A DNA stretch of 64,000 nucleotides, taken from positions 62,001-126,000 of the forward strand of contig JAUYAK010000017.1 in NCBI GenBank assembly GCA_030693515.1. The letters are read 5' to 3'. Origin of the DNA: Opitutaceae bacterium. Lineage in GTDB: Bacteria > Verrucomicrobiota > Verrucomicrobiia > Opitutales > Opitutaceae. The notes beneath the pieces were generated by a model. It was not told the origin of the DNA. It saw only the letters and a program-made list of their open reading frames with translations, and made no database searches. The position numbers were made by a program, and so were the translations under genes. This document shows, piece by piece, positions 40,101 to 48,634 of the stretch. How positions within the stretch are numbered: position 1 is the first letter of the stretch; each line of letters opens with the position of its first letter.

Positions 40101-40403
40101 AAATACAGCCGAGGGCGCTTCAGCGGCACTGTAGGCGCGATCCGCAACGGCCGGGTCTACCGCCAGCGCCAGGACGCCGCCGGCTATGAAGGGCACCGCT
40201 TCTATCCGCCCTACACCACGGTGGACTTCAATCTCGACTACGCGGTTACGAAATGGGCCCGCCTCTTCCTCTCCGGCCGGAATGTCACCAACGCCCAGAA
40301 AATGGCCCTCCGCGAGGTCGCGGGCTCGCCCGCGTGGAGCACGTTCGCCGTCGCGAACAACCTTGGCGTGACCTACACTGTCGGGATCACCGGCGCCTTC
40401 TAA
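37149..40403 (+). CDS. TonB-dependent receptor with N-terminal carboxypeptidase-like regulatory domain
   Basis: The ATG at 37149 (MNQAQRFAHFALVVSCLTAALA) starts the signal peptide; the frame is open 47 codons upstream. The 1084-aa product has a carboxypeptidase-D-regulatory-like beta-domain (about residues 34-115, GTITGRVQSKITGDYLEKA to GREVVQNFSL). Then come VVKLDAFTVQSTRETNAAAIAVNEQR and the plug (PGELMKWLPGVSVEYF, GVSVRGLDSASTEVTFDG, LGGSVNLVRRTAFE). The barrel ends VGITGAF. It is the same receptor subtype as the incomplete one at 61169. The likely ligands are oligosaccharides released by the neighbouring sulfatases and hydrolases. Confidence 0.93.
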   Translation: MNQAQRFAHFALVVSCLTAALALTSAVGAADATGTITGRVQSKITGDYLEKARVTLKGSGQVTTSDAGGFFQFGGVPDGTVTIEATFTGFDPQAATVTVLAGREVVQNFSLSGRGSPRDGVVKLDAFTVQSTRETNAAAIAVNEQRNSLSQKSVISADQFGTIPDNNPGELMKWLPGVSVEYFANNITGVSVRGLDSASTEVTFDGMPMASASTATGSGVNQGRNFEMVGSSSADIARVEVRQLRTAEDSSNALGGSVNLVRRTAFEASKPRLTYNALFTSHSEELSLSRRPGIRDTQMQGWRPNLKLTWTHPVSKNFGYAITLAHNDVLARVHWSSPSWNYGSAAQAAGAEARRAANQPLTTVSVLNPQLTSDLLHDNPKQDITDSGSVKFDWRPRPELRLSYSISGSRYQERAGDEVRFIWNAGNQTNTNLNAALGTPGTNGLTADGSYATYGNLGTGSIRYNVFEGWRNGVKPVLGNTIEAEWRKGLWTISARGSYSTSKHSFRDTDHGFFQSTNMNGTTQLNLGVGTGTANPQRITVNLLQRDYKMSQEVRAYDTPLGATAPGAEVDWANLRSMYIGGAVSRPSDLRESIAAVRLWAKRDLRLRNPVSVRLGLDYTEQFRNLERYDANLWTFVGADGVAGLNPATGRSDDTADQIAAVNVRPERDTYYGSPAVSRLSFRRLYDLYVANPTWFQYRDAESHRFSTVSPYEINEKTTATYLEFTGSFLRNRVKYIGGVRYEKAEAWGRGSLDRGARAVAGISDPLLQSQARYERKGARGTGENDGIFPSLETTFALRENLLFRLGYAKTQAKNRFQRSVIPSTSYDLNPVTSGTFSGIALGTVNRPNPNLVPWTGQNYETHLEWYTPQGGIISAGAFRKNISNVQVQRTLLLDTPDKLAMLDLEPSFANFQSTTWINEGIGRIDGAEFEIRQRLDDWLPLFARGFTFTGSFNYNNLSKFNYAGGNIGGDFSNYYETLRKASLKYSRGRFSGTVGAIRNGRVYRQRQDAAGYEGHRFYPPYTTVDFNLDYAVTKWARLFLSGRNVTNAQKMALREVAGSPAWSTFAVANNLGVTYTVGITGAF

Positions 40404-40438
40404 CGGGGATACTTCACACCGTCACTGCTCAGGCCTGT

Positions 40439-40455
40439 CCCTCGCTAAGCGAGGG
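40439..40455. terminator. Short perfect hairpin after the receptor gene, possible terminator or repeat
   Basis: CCCTCGCT and AGCGAGGG are perfect inverted copies separated by one A, 36 bp after the receptor stop. No T-run follows, so it is not a canonical intrinsic terminator. It may instead be a dispersed palindromic repeat. Confidence 0.4.
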
Positions 40456-40549
40456 CGTCGCGACGGCCCGGAGCAATCGGATCCCTCCCACCCTCTCTTT
40501 CTGATCTGAGACCAAAAAACACGTCGACCGCTCAATCCTCCAACCTCCC

Positions 40550-41941
40550 GTGAAGCTAACCCTCGCACTTTTTACTTCGCTGCTGCTCGCGCCGCTCGGA
40601 ACCATGGTCGCAGCCGAAGGCGCCCGCCCGAATATTGTCTTCATCTTCGCCGACGACTGGGGCTGGGGCGATCTGTCCTGCCACGGGCACCCGTATGTGA
40701 AGACTCCCAACATCGACCGGCTGGCGAAGGAAGGAACGGACTTTCATCGCTTCACCGTCGCCAGCGGCGTGTGCTCGCCCAGCCGGACGGCGGTGATGAC
40801 GGGCCATTTCCCCGCGCGCTATAACATCGACGGCCACTTCGCTTGGGTGAAAAACAACGCCCAGCGCGGCATGCCGGACTGGCTAGACCCGAAGACGCCG
40901 ACGCTGCCACGCATGCTGCAGTCCGCCGGCTATGCGACGGCCCATTTCGGGAAGTGGCACCTGTCAAATGACATGATCCCCGATTCGCCGTTGCCGAAGG
41001 TTTATGGCTATGACGACTACGGCGCCTTCAACTGCGCCGGCGAACAGATCCCGGTGCACGAAGACGCCAGTCGCGCGATCACTTTTATCGAAAAGAGCGC
41101 GGCGGCCAAAAAGCCCTTTTTCATCAACCTGTGGATCCACGAGCCGCACACGCCGTTTCACACCGTGCCAAAATACGAGTGGCGCTTCCGCGACATGAAG
41201 AGTCGGGAGGACCAGATCTACGCCTCCGTGCTGTCGCATGCGGATGACCGCATCGGCGAGGTGCTGGCCGCGCTGGACCGGCTAAGGCTCACGGAGAACA
41301 CACTGGTGATATTCAGTTCCGACAACGGTCCCGCCCGGGCCGGGGGTGCGGCGAAACTCGATTTGAACTACGACACCGCCACCGGCGCAGGCTGGGGCAT
41401 TGCGGCCGCCAAGGGAATCACGGCGGGCCGGAAAGGCTACAAGGCCGCGCTGTTCGAAGGCGGGATCAACGTGCCGTTCATCGCCCGCTGGCCGGGCAAA
41501 ATCCCCGCCGGCCGGATCGACAACGCCTCGCTTATTTCCGCCGTGGATTTGCTCCCGACATTTTGTGAATTAGCCGGAGCGAAGTTGCCGGCAGCCTACC
41601 AACCGGACGGCATCAGCCAGGTCGCCGTCTTGAAAGGCACGGAGGCGCCGCGGCGTTCGAAGCCGCTCTTTTGGCGCATGGACGGCGCCTGGCCGGCCCG
41701 GGCGAATGCGCCTTTCCATTGGGTGACCTACGCGGTCGTGGATCAGCAGTGGAAACTGCTGTCGAATCGCGACGGCAGCCACGTGGAGCTCTACGACCTC
41801 GCCGCGGATCCCCTCGAGAAAACCGATCGCGCCGGCGAGCGGCCGGAGGTGGTCAAGGAAGTCACGGCGAAGCTCGCGACCTGGAAATCCTCGCTGCCAG
41901 AAAAGCCCAGCGGGGACGTGTTTTCCGCCGAGCGGCGCTGA
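40550..41941 (+). CDS. Secreted sulfatase (Cys-type, GALNS/arylsulfatase-like)
   Basis: GTG start at 40550, immediately followed by the signal peptide (KLTLALFTSLLLAPLGTMVAA); 463 aa. Blocks are NIVFIFADDWGWGDLSCHGH, CSPSR (Cys75) with TAVMTGHFPARYN, HFGKWHLSNDM, NLWIHEPHTPFH and FSSDNGPARAGG. All catalytic residues are present. It is closely similar to the next gene (41971) in the first 130 residues (IVFIFADDWGWGDLS, RGMPDWLD versus RNMPDWLD), so the two look like tandem paralogues. The gene follows a receptor after 146 bp. Confidence 0.93.
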   Translation: MKLTLALFTSLLLAPLGTMVAAEGARPNIVFIFADDWGWGDLSCHGHPYVKTPNIDRLAKEGTDFHRFTVASGVCSPSRTAVMTGHFPARYNIDGHFAWVKNNAQRGMPDWLDPKTPTLPRMLQSAGYATAHFGKWHLSNDMIPDSPLPKVYGYDDYGAFNCAGEQIPVHEDASRAITFIEKSAAAKKPFFINLWIHEPHTPFHTVPKYEWRFRDMKSREDQIYASVLSHADDRIGEVLAALDRLRLTENTLVIFSSDNGPARAGGAAKLDLNYDTATGAGWGIAAAKGITAGRKGYKAALFEGGINVPFIARWPGKIPAGRIDNASLISAVDLLPTFCELAGAKLPAAYQPDGISQVAVLKGTEAPRRSKPLFWRMDGAWPARANAPFHWVTYAVVDQQWKLLSNRDGSHVELYDLAADPLEKTDRAGERPEVVKEVTAKLATWKSSLPEKPSGDVFSAERR

Positions 41942-41970
41942 CTCTCCCGAAAAGACCTCTCCTGCCATCC

Positions 41971-43596
41971 ATGTTTCCTTCGCATCTCCCACGAATCGTT
42001 ACGTTCCTGCTGCTGGCCTGGACGGGCGGAGGCGTCCTCTCACCGGCGCTCGCCCAGACTTCGGTGCCGTCTGCGCGGCCCAACATTGTCTTCATCTTCG
42101 CCGACGACTGGGGCTGGGGCGACCTGTCGAGCCATGGTCACCCTTGGTTGCAGACCCCGCACCTCGATCGGCTCGCGCGCGAGGGAACGGACTTCCACCA
42201 ATTCAACGTCTTGAACCCCGTCTGCTCACCGAGCCGCGCCGCCGCGATGACCGGGATGTTTCCGTCGCGCTTCGGCATTCACCAGCACTTCGCGTCCTCC
42301 GCCCTGAACCTCGCGCGCAACATGCCCGACTGGCTCGACGCCCGCGCGCCCACCGTCGCGCGCTTCCTCCAGCAGGCCGGCTACCGCACCGCGCATTTCG
42401 GAAAATGGCATCTCACCAGCCGCAACATCCACGGCGCGCCCACGCCCACCGCCTACGGCTTCGACGAATTCGCCGTCTTCAACGGTGGCGCCGAAACCGC
42501 GTCGGCCGATCTGCACGCCACGCCGGAGAACGCGGTGAAGTTCATTGCGGCCAACAAAAACCGTCCGTTCTTCCTCAACGTCTGGCTCCACGAGAGCCAT
42601 CTGCCTCACGTGCCCACGAAGGCTTCGCTCGAAAAATGGGCCCACCTCGACGAGCAGAAACGCGTCTACGCCGCCGTGATCACCGACGGCGACAATGCGG
42701 TCGGCCGCGTGCTCGACGCGCTCAAATCCGCGGGCGTCGAGCAGAACACCCTCGTGATTTTCTCCAGCGACAACGGTCCCGAGACGACGGGAGCCGAAAA
42801 AGGGAAAGGCAAACTCGACGCTGAAACCGGCGAGAGCGGCTACGGCAATTTCTACAGTGTCGGCTCCAGCGGCGGCCTGCGCGGTGAGAAACGCAGCCTC
42901 TTCGAAGGCGGTGTGCGCGTGCCGTTCATCGTGCGCTGGCCGGGGCACACGCCCGCCGGCGCGATCAATAACACGACCGTCGTCACCGCCGTCGATCTCC
43001 TGCCCACGTTGTGCGCCGCCGCCGGCGTCGCTCTTCCGCCGGATTATCGCGGCGACGGAGAGAACCTGATTGCCGCGTTCAACGGCGAGTCCGTCACGCG
43101 CAAGCGCCCGATTTTTTGGGCCTGGACGGGCAAGGCCACCGATCCCGATTGGTGGCCGCGCCTCGCCGTTCGCGACGGCGAATGGAAGCTCGCACTTACG
43201 TCGGATGCGAAACGCGTCGAGCTGCACCGCCTCCCCGCCGACCGCGCCGAGTCCAACGATCTCGCAAAAGCTCACCCGGATATCGTCGCCCGACTCACTC
43301 AACTCGCTCTCGCCTGGCACGCCACGCTGCCCACGAAGGTTGATCCCACCTGCATCAGCGCCGCAGACCGTGCGCCGACCACCACAGCACCCGCCGCAAC
43401 AAAAGCTCCCGCCAGGAAAGCCGGGCCCGATCGCGCCCCCGCGTTCGACCGCATGGACACCAACCACGACGGCGTCCTCACTCTCGCAGAATACACCGCC
43501 GGCCTGAAAGGCGGCGCCAACCTCGAGCAGCGCTTCAAGAATTTCGACAGGAACGGCGACGGAAAACTCACTCGCGAAGAGTTCACGCGACCGTAG
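41971..43596 (+). CDS. Secreted sulfatase (Cys-type) with C-terminal EF-hand pair
   Basis: The ATG at 41971 (MFPSHLPRIVTFLLLAWTGGG) begins the signal peptide; the frame is open far upstream inside the preceding gene, which is a shadow. The 541-aa product has NIVFIFADDWGWGDLSSHGH, CSPSR (Cys85) with AAAMTGMFPSRFG, HFGKWHLTSRN, NVWLHESHLPHV and FSSDNGPETTG. After an Ala/Thr/Pro linker (about residues 460-490) two EF-hand loops follow: DTNHDGVLTLAEY (about 496) and DRNGDGKLTREEF (about 527). Such calcium-binding loops suggest calcium-dependent stability or docking outside the cell. It starts 29 bp after the paralogous sulfatase at 40550. Confidence 0.92.
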   Translation: MFPSHLPRIVTFLLLAWTGGGVLSPALAQTSVPSARPNIVFIFADDWGWGDLSSHGHPWLQTPHLDRLAREGTDFHQFNVLNPVCSPSRAAAMTGMFPSRFGIHQHFASSALNLARNMPDWLDARAPTVARFLQQAGYRTAHFGKWHLTSRNIHGAPTPTAYGFDEFAVFNGGAETASADLHATPENAVKFIAANKNRPFFLNVWLHESHLPHVPTKASLEKWAHLDEQKRVYAAVITDGDNAVGRVLDALKSAGVEQNTLVIFSSDNGPETTGAEKGKGKLDAETGESGYGNFYSVGSSGGLRGEKRSLFEGGVRVPFIVRWPGHTPAGAINNTTVVTAVDLLPTLCAAAGVALPPDYRGDGENLIAAFNGESVTRKRPIFWAWTGKATDPDWWPRLAVRDGEWKLALTSDAKRVELHRLPADRAESNDLAKAHPDIVARLTQLALAWHATLPTKVDPTCISAADRAPTTTAPAATKAPARKAGPDRAPAFDRMDTNHDGVLTLAEYTAGLKGGANLEQRFKNFDRNGDGKLTREEFTRP

Positions 43597-43629
43597 TCGC
43601 GGTGGTTCAAATGCTCGTCGCGCACTGAA

Positions 43630-46212
43630 ATGATCGCTGTGGAATCCCGTCCCCTTTTCTCCCGGATTACGGTTCGTCGACGTGGAGGTCACGCGCCGAC
43701 GCGATTCCTTCGCGTGATCGTGCTTTTCGTCTCGCTCACCAGCCTCGCGCTGGCGGAGCCGCGAAACATCGCCCTTTCCGAGACGCTGCCTCGCCTCGGC
43801 GATCACACGGCGTTGAGCTGGCGCGAAGGGGCACCCTACGTGACGAACTTCCGGCCGGAGGATGCGCAACAGGCCGCCTACTCATCCGACCGGCGTTTCC
43901 TGCGGCTCGCGACGGGGCATTTCGCCGCGGACTTCGACACCGAGAAAATCGCGATCACCGGGTTTGAGCGACGCGGAACGCACGTCGGCGAAGCGACCCT
44001 CGTCCGCGAAACGCTGGCGGCCCCGCCGCTGCCGCCGGCGCAACTGCACTTGGAGATTCGTGTCGGCGAAACGTCCTTCCTCTGCACGGGCCGCGCACCG
44101 CTCGCGCTCAATGCCCGCGGTCAGCCCACCACGCCGCTGGCCTTCCCCGTGCGGCTGATCGAGAGCGGACGTTTCTTCCAAAAGTTTGCCCTGCACGATC
44201 TGGAATTTCGCACCGCGGACGGCCAACGCCTCCGGGCCGATGCCCGTCTGGAAGTGTCCTCGTGGCCCAACCGGCTCGTGCTGGTCCTCGTGGTCCGGCC
44301 CGAGGAGTCGTTGACTGCGGCGCGGACGATTCTGCGGCTGCAAACCGACATGGGCCCAGAAGAGGTAAGTGAAAAAATCGGCTCCACTTGGACGGCGCGA
44401 ACCGAGCACCACGCGGCGCTGGTCGTCGCAACCGGATCGACACCTTCCCAAATACCAACGCCGGATGAAGTCACAGTGCGGGTCGAGCCGACCCACCCGC
44501 GCGGCAAGGCAACCGTGCAATGGAATGCCGAAGAGGCGGCGCCGACCATCCGTCTCGAAGCGCCGCGCTGGCCGGCGCCAACGGAGGGCAACTACCCGGA
44601 GTCGATGCTCGACGAATGGGAATCCTACTCCGTGACCGTGGAGAATCGTTCGGCGCGCCCGCAATCCATCGGCCTCAAGTTTGATCACACCCCCGTCAAA
44701 TCAATCATCGGCTACGTGCCGATGGTGCTCGATGTCGACGGATTGCCGAGCGGCCTGCCCGTGCAGATCAGCAAGAACTGGCACGTGGCCAAATCCAGCG
44801 CGCCAGTTCCCTACATGGGCCAATGGATGCATGGTCGCACCTGGCTCAACCTGCCGGCGAATGCGCGCGTGAGCTTTCGCTACGGCACGACCTTCGCACG
44901 CTGGGGCGGCGTGCCCACGGCGTCGGTCGCGCAGCTCTCGCTCGTGGGCTGGGGCCACAACGGTTTCTGGGATCAACTGGCGCTCGGCTCGTTTGGGGAA
45001 TCGATCTGCTTTCAACCTTCGCGCGTCATGCGCCGCTCGCTGCTCACGGACTTCCGGCCGCTGTTCCAACGCGGATTCTCGAAAGACGAAAAATGGGCGT
45101 GGACCGGGAACGTCGGCGGTGGCGATACCATGGTCCGCCTCGATCCGGCGGGCCGCTATGTGCCCTTCAAGCGCAACGTCACGCGCTACGCCAGCCACGG
45201 CCCCAACCTTGCCCACGTGATTTACGACGAAGTTTCCGAAGACGACGCGATTCGCGGCCGGACCGAGGTTTTCCTCCCACGCACGGACGACTGCCTGCGC
45301 GTCTATCTGCGCGTCCGCTATGACATGACGCGCCGCGTGGAGTTTTCCCGGCTGGCGCTTTTCCAGCTCGGGGCGGATTTCTACAACGACTTTGAGGCGC
45401 CCCTGATCGCGTCGGGCGACATCGCTGGGCTCGCCGTCGAGCACCGCCCCAGCGTGCAAGCGGGCGCACGCTTGCTCCCGGCCTGGGAGGCGCGAGGCGA
45501 GCAGCCGTGGCTTTCCCTCCACGGTGAAGCGCGCGCCGACGCCGCGCGGGTCGGCCAAGCCTCGCGCGGTCTGATCGTGCGCGAGTGGCACGCCACGCTC
45601 GGAGGCCGAAAGATCCCCGCGCCCTTTTTTGCCGCGGTGGGCAGCCGCGGCGCGAAGGCGCATCTCGGCGCGGAGATCGTGCCGCCGCCCGACGTCACGG
45701 CGCTCGAACCCGGCGACTTCGTGGACATGTTGCTCGAATTGCTGCCGATTCCGCTGACCGCCGAGCGCTACTACGGACCGGACAAAGCGTTCGCCGCCGC
45801 CCTCGCGGCCGATGCCAACACGCGGAAGATGGTGCAGCGTGAGGCGGCCGAGAACCGGCCTGCCCTGCGGGTGGCCGACGGCAACGCGATCACAGACTGG
45901 CCACTTTCGGTGTCCATGGGCTCGGCTCAAACCGTGCCCTTCACGCTCCAAGGCGGCTTGGGTTGGATTCCGATTCAGATCACGGGCCTGACCGCGCCAG
46001 ACGCGGGCGCCTTGTTTCGCGTCACCCCAGCCGGCTCCGAACCCGTGACGCAGGGTGACCCCACACGCGCTTTTTGGCAGACCGACTACGACGCCGCCAC
46101 GCGGCTTTGGACGGTCACCTACAACCTGCCTGCAACTGAACAACCCAGCGCCTACGTCGTGAGCGCCAAAACCCTCGCGTCCTACCTGCCGCAACCGACC
46201 CTCGCCCGGTGA
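43630..46212 (+). CDS. Uncharacterised large secreted protein
   Basis: An 860-aa protein. An N-terminal hydrophobic stretch (FLRVIVLFVSLTSLALAEP, about residues 27-45) should export it. I do not recognise a family. The visible parts look beta-rich, with blocks such as SYSVTVENRSARPQSIGLKFDH and SKNWHVAKSSAPVPYMGQWMHGRTWLNLPA, followed by GGGDTMVRLDP and NVTRYASHGPNLAHVIYDEVSEDD. Acidic, Trp- and Tyr-rich segments in the middle would suit a carbohydrate-active or carbohydrate-binding protein. It lies between an EF-hand sulfatase and an SGNH esterase. The esterase frame overlaps its stop (GTGA at 46209), so the two are probably translationally coupled. A new glycan-processing family is possible but unproven. 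Confidence 0.75.
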   Translation: MIAVESRPLFSRITVRRRGGHAPTRFLRVIVLFVSLTSLALAEPRNIALSETLPRLGDHTALSWREGAPYVTNFRPEDAQQAAYSSDRRFLRLATGHFAADFDTEKIAITGFERRGTHVGEATLVRETLAAPPLPPAQLHLEIRVGETSFLCTGRAPLALNARGQPTTPLAFPVRLIESGRFFQKFALHDLEFRTADGQRLRADARLEVSSWPNRLVLVLVVRPEESLTAARTILRLQTDMGPEEVSEKIGSTWTARTEHHAALVVATGSTPSQIPTPDEVTVRVEPTHPRGKATVQWNAEEAAPTIRLEAPRWPAPTEGNYPESMLDEWESYSVTVENRSARPQSIGLKFDHTPVKSIIGYVPMVLDVDGLPSGLPVQISKNWHVAKSSAPVPYMGQWMHGRTWLNLPANARVSFRYGTTFARWGGVPTASVAQLSLVGWGHNGFWDQLALGSFGESICFQPSRVMRRSLLTDFRPLFQRGFSKDEKWAWTGNVGGGDTMVRLDPAGRYVPFKRNVTRYASHGPNLAHVIYDEVSEDDAIRGRTEVFLPRTDDCLRVYLRVRYDMTRRVEFSRLALFQLGADFYNDFEAPLIASGDIAGLAVEHRPSVQAGARLLPAWEARGEQPWLSLHGEARADAARVGQASRGLIVREWHATLGGRKIPAPFFAAVGSRGAKAHLGAEIVPPPDVTALEPGDFVDMLLELLPIPLTAERYYGPDKAFAAALAADANTRKMVQREAAENRPALRVADGNAITDWPLSVSMGSAQTVPFTLQGGLGWIPIQITGLTAPDAGALFRVTPAGSEPVTQGDPTRAFWQTDYDAATRLWTVTYNLPATEQPSAYVVSAKTLASYLPQPTLAR

Positions 46213-46286
46213 GTTTGAAACACGCCAAGAAAGTTCCTGCCGCTGTTTTTCAGCCCGCTCGCCCTCTCGTGCCCAGCAAACCCGCC

Positions 46287-47309
46287 ATGCAATCGTTTCA
46301 TCAAAGATTCGTCCTCACGTTTACGTTGCTCCTGTCGCTGCTGCTGGTGCGTGCAAGCGGCGCGCAGGGTGACGGGCCGGCCCGGCCGATGCCGATGCTG
46401 CGCGATGTTCACCGAATCGTCTTTCTGGGCGACAGCATCACGCAGGCCGGCGACTACGTCACCGACATTGAGTGCTGGTTGGTCGCGCACGGCATCAAGG
46501 TCGAAGTCATGAACCTCGGGCTCGGCAGCGAAACCGTCTCCGATCTCACGGCCGAGGAAAACGCGGCTCATCTGCAGGCGCATGGATTTGGCCGGCCTTT
46601 CGTGAGTGAGAGACTGAACCGCATCTTGGCTGCGACCAAACCCGACCTGCTGTTTGCGTGCTATGGCATGAACGACGGCACCGGTCTGCCCTCAAGCCAG
46701 ACTGGCGCGGATCGTTTCGCCGCCGCCGTCACGAACTTGCGCGTGGCGGCCGCTGAGGCGGGCGTGAAGCGAATCGTGATTTGCACGCCGCCGGTCGACG
46801 ACCGCAAGGGCGGCGGCGAGGAGAGTCTCGTCCGCTATACGACATGGCTGCAGTCAAAACGCGCCGCCTCATGGGAGGTGGTGGACCTGCACACGCCCAT
46901 GCGTCGCGCGCTCGATGCGCGCCGCGCGCACGACCCGGCGTTCAAGTTCGCCAAGGATGGAGTGCATCCGGGTCGGGAAGGCCACTGGCTCCTGGCCCGA
47001 GAAATTTTGACCCAGTTCTTCGGAGCAACGCTGGACGGCGTCGCTTCGGCCGAAAGTTTATTCCCGGCCCGCGGCCTGGAAATCCGCAAGTTGATCCACG
47101 AACGGATGAGGGTCCGGTTCGAGGCGTGGATGACGCAGATCGGTCACGGGCGGCCGGGCGTGGCAGGCGGGCCGAAGGCAAAGCCCGGGTTGCCGTTGCG
47201 TGAGGCGGAAGCCAAGGTCGCTGACCTCACGGCAAAAATTGATCTCGCGCTAAAGAACCACAACTCCGCCCCAACGGACGACGCCGGCAAGTCCACCCCA
47301 GCCCGCTGA
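46287..47309 (+). CDS. Secreted SGNH/GDSL hydrolase (esterase)
   Basis: The ATG at 46287 (MQSFHQRFVLTFTLLLSLLLVRASG) was chosen for its signal peptide; a GTG at 46209 overlapping the previous stop is an alternative. The 340-aa product has block I FLGDSIT (Ser50), block II NLGLGSETV, block III CYGMNDG (Asn) and block V KDGVHPGREGH (Asp, His). These are the four SGNH signatures. The family includes acetylxylan and other carbohydrate esterases. After the catalytic domain comes a C-terminal extension with a helical stretch (EAEAKVADLTAKIDLALKNH). Deacetylation of the substrate handled by neighbouring sulfatases is the likely role. Confidence 0.9.
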   Translation: MQSFHQRFVLTFTLLLSLLLVRASGAQGDGPARPMPMLRDVHRIVFLGDSITQAGDYVTDIECWLVAHGIKVEVMNLGLGSETVSDLTAEENAAHLQAHGFGRPFVSERLNRILAATKPDLLFACYGMNDGTGLPSSQTGADRFAAAVTNLRVAAAEAGVKRIVICTPPVDDRKGGGEESLVRYTTWLQSKRAASWEVVDLHTPMRRALDARRAHDPAFKFAKDGVHPGREGHWLLAREILTQFFGATLDGVASAESLFPARGLEIRKLIHERMRVRFEAWMTQIGHGRPGVAGGPKAKPGLPLREAEAKVADLTAKIDLALKNHNSAPTDDAGKSTPAR

Positions 47310-47321
47310 ACAAACCACCGC

Positions 47322-48539
47322 ATGAAATTCATCTCCAGCCGGTTTGCCGCCCTGTCGTTGCTCCTGCCGTCCGCACTGCCGGCGGCCGACTTTGTGGCGG
47401 AGCGGGCCCAGGTGCTCGCCCTCGGCCAGCTCACCACGCCACCCGCCATGGCGCCGGCGGCGGGATACGGGCATGAAGCGGGAATGCGGGCCATTTTCTT
47501 CGATGCCACGCCGTGGAAAGGAAAGCCGACGAAGGTCTTCGCTTGGCTCGGTCTCCCCGAAAGCCGCGACGGGAAAGTGCCGGGCGTCGTGCTCGTCCAC
47601 GGTGGGGGCGGCACCGCGTTTAAGGAATGGGTGCAGAAGTGGAATGCCCATGGCTTCGCCGCGATCGCGATCGCCGTCGAGGGACAGACCGACGAGCGGA
47701 TTCCCGGCGCTCCGGCGGGGGCCGCATGGCAGCGCCACGCCTTCGGCGGTCCGGCGCGCAGTGGCATCTACGGCGATTTTGCCGAGCCGCTCGCCGACCA
47801 GTGGATGTTTCACGCTGTCGCCGACACCGTGCTCGCCAACTCGCTGTTACGGGCGCAGCCCGGCGTGGACGCCGCGCGCGTCGGTGTCTGCGGTATCTCT
47901 TGGGGGGGTGTCATCACTTCCACCGTGGTGGGCATCGATGCCCGTTTCGCGTTTGGCATCCCGATTTACGGCTGCGGCGCGCTCGACCGCGCCGCCGACA
48001 ACTACGTGCGGGCGTTGAAGGACAACGCACTCTACCGCGAAGTCTGGGAGCCGCTGCTGCGCCTCCCGCGTGCCACGATGCCGCTGCTGTGGCTCACCGG
48101 ACCGCGCGACGCGCACTTCCCGCTGGAGGTGCAGCAGCTGTGCTATCGCGCCGCTTCCGGCCCGAGAATGATTTCGGTGCCATTCGACATGAAGCACGGC
48201 CACGGGGCCGGTTGGAATCCGCCTGACAGTTACGCCTTCGCCAAGGCCGTGGTCGAAACAGGCCGGCCATGGGCGAGGGAGGTGGCGCAGGATGTCCGCG
48301 ACGGCACGGCCCGAGTCACCTTCGAGGTCGCCGGGGCGGTGGGCGCAGCGACCCTCGTATTCAGGCGCGGCGCGGATTGGGAGCAGTTTCCAGCCGAACT
48401 CGAGACCTCGTCCAGCCACGCCACGGCCACCGCCATCGTGCCCCCGGGAACCATCGCCTACTATTTCAACCTGGAGGCCAGCGGAACCATCCTGAGTTCG
48501 GAGCTTCGGGCCGTCACGATACGTTCTGCAAGCCCATGA
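47322..48539 (+). CDS. Secreted alpha/beta hydrolase (acetylxylan-esterase/dienelactone-hydrolase-like) with C-terminal beta domain
   Basis: A 405-aa protein with a signal peptide (MKFISSRFAALSLLLPSALPA). The hydrolase domain has VVLVHGGGGTAFKEW (oxyanion region), VGVCGISWGGVITS (nucleophile in GISWGG), LLWLTGPRDAHFP (acid) and FDMKHGHGAGW (His). After about residue 320 a short beta-rich domain follows (ARVTFEVAGAVGAATLVFR to TIAYYFNLEASGTILSSE). The enzyme probably removes acyl groups from a glycan outside the cytoplasm. It starts 12 bp after the SGNH esterase stop, so the two esterases form one unit. Confidence 0.88.
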   Translation: MKFISSRFAALSLLLPSALPAADFVAERAQVLALGQLTTPPAMAPAAGYGHEAGMRAIFFDATPWKGKPTKVFAWLGLPESRDGKVPGVVLVHGGGGTAFKEWVQKWNAHGFAAIAIAVEGQTDERIPGAPAGAAWQRHAFGGPARSGIYGDFAEPLADQWMFHAVADTVLANSLLRAQPGVDAARVGVCGISWGGVITSTVVGIDARFAFGIPIYGCGALDRAADNYVRALKDNALYREVWEPLLRLPRATMPLLWLTGPRDAHFPLEVQQLCYRAASGPRMISVPFDMKHGHGAGWNPPDSYAFAKAVVETGRPWAREVAQDVRDGTARVTFEVAGAVGAATLVFRRGADWEQFPAELETSSSHATATAIVPPGTIAYYFNLEASGTILSSELRAVTIRSASP

Positions 48540-48634
48540 GTTTCCCCCTCGCCATCCGACCTCCGGCAGGTGTTCGCGCTCCGGCGCGGCCACCGCAGGA
48601 AAATCCAAGGAATAGACCCCCACTTCAATTTCCC

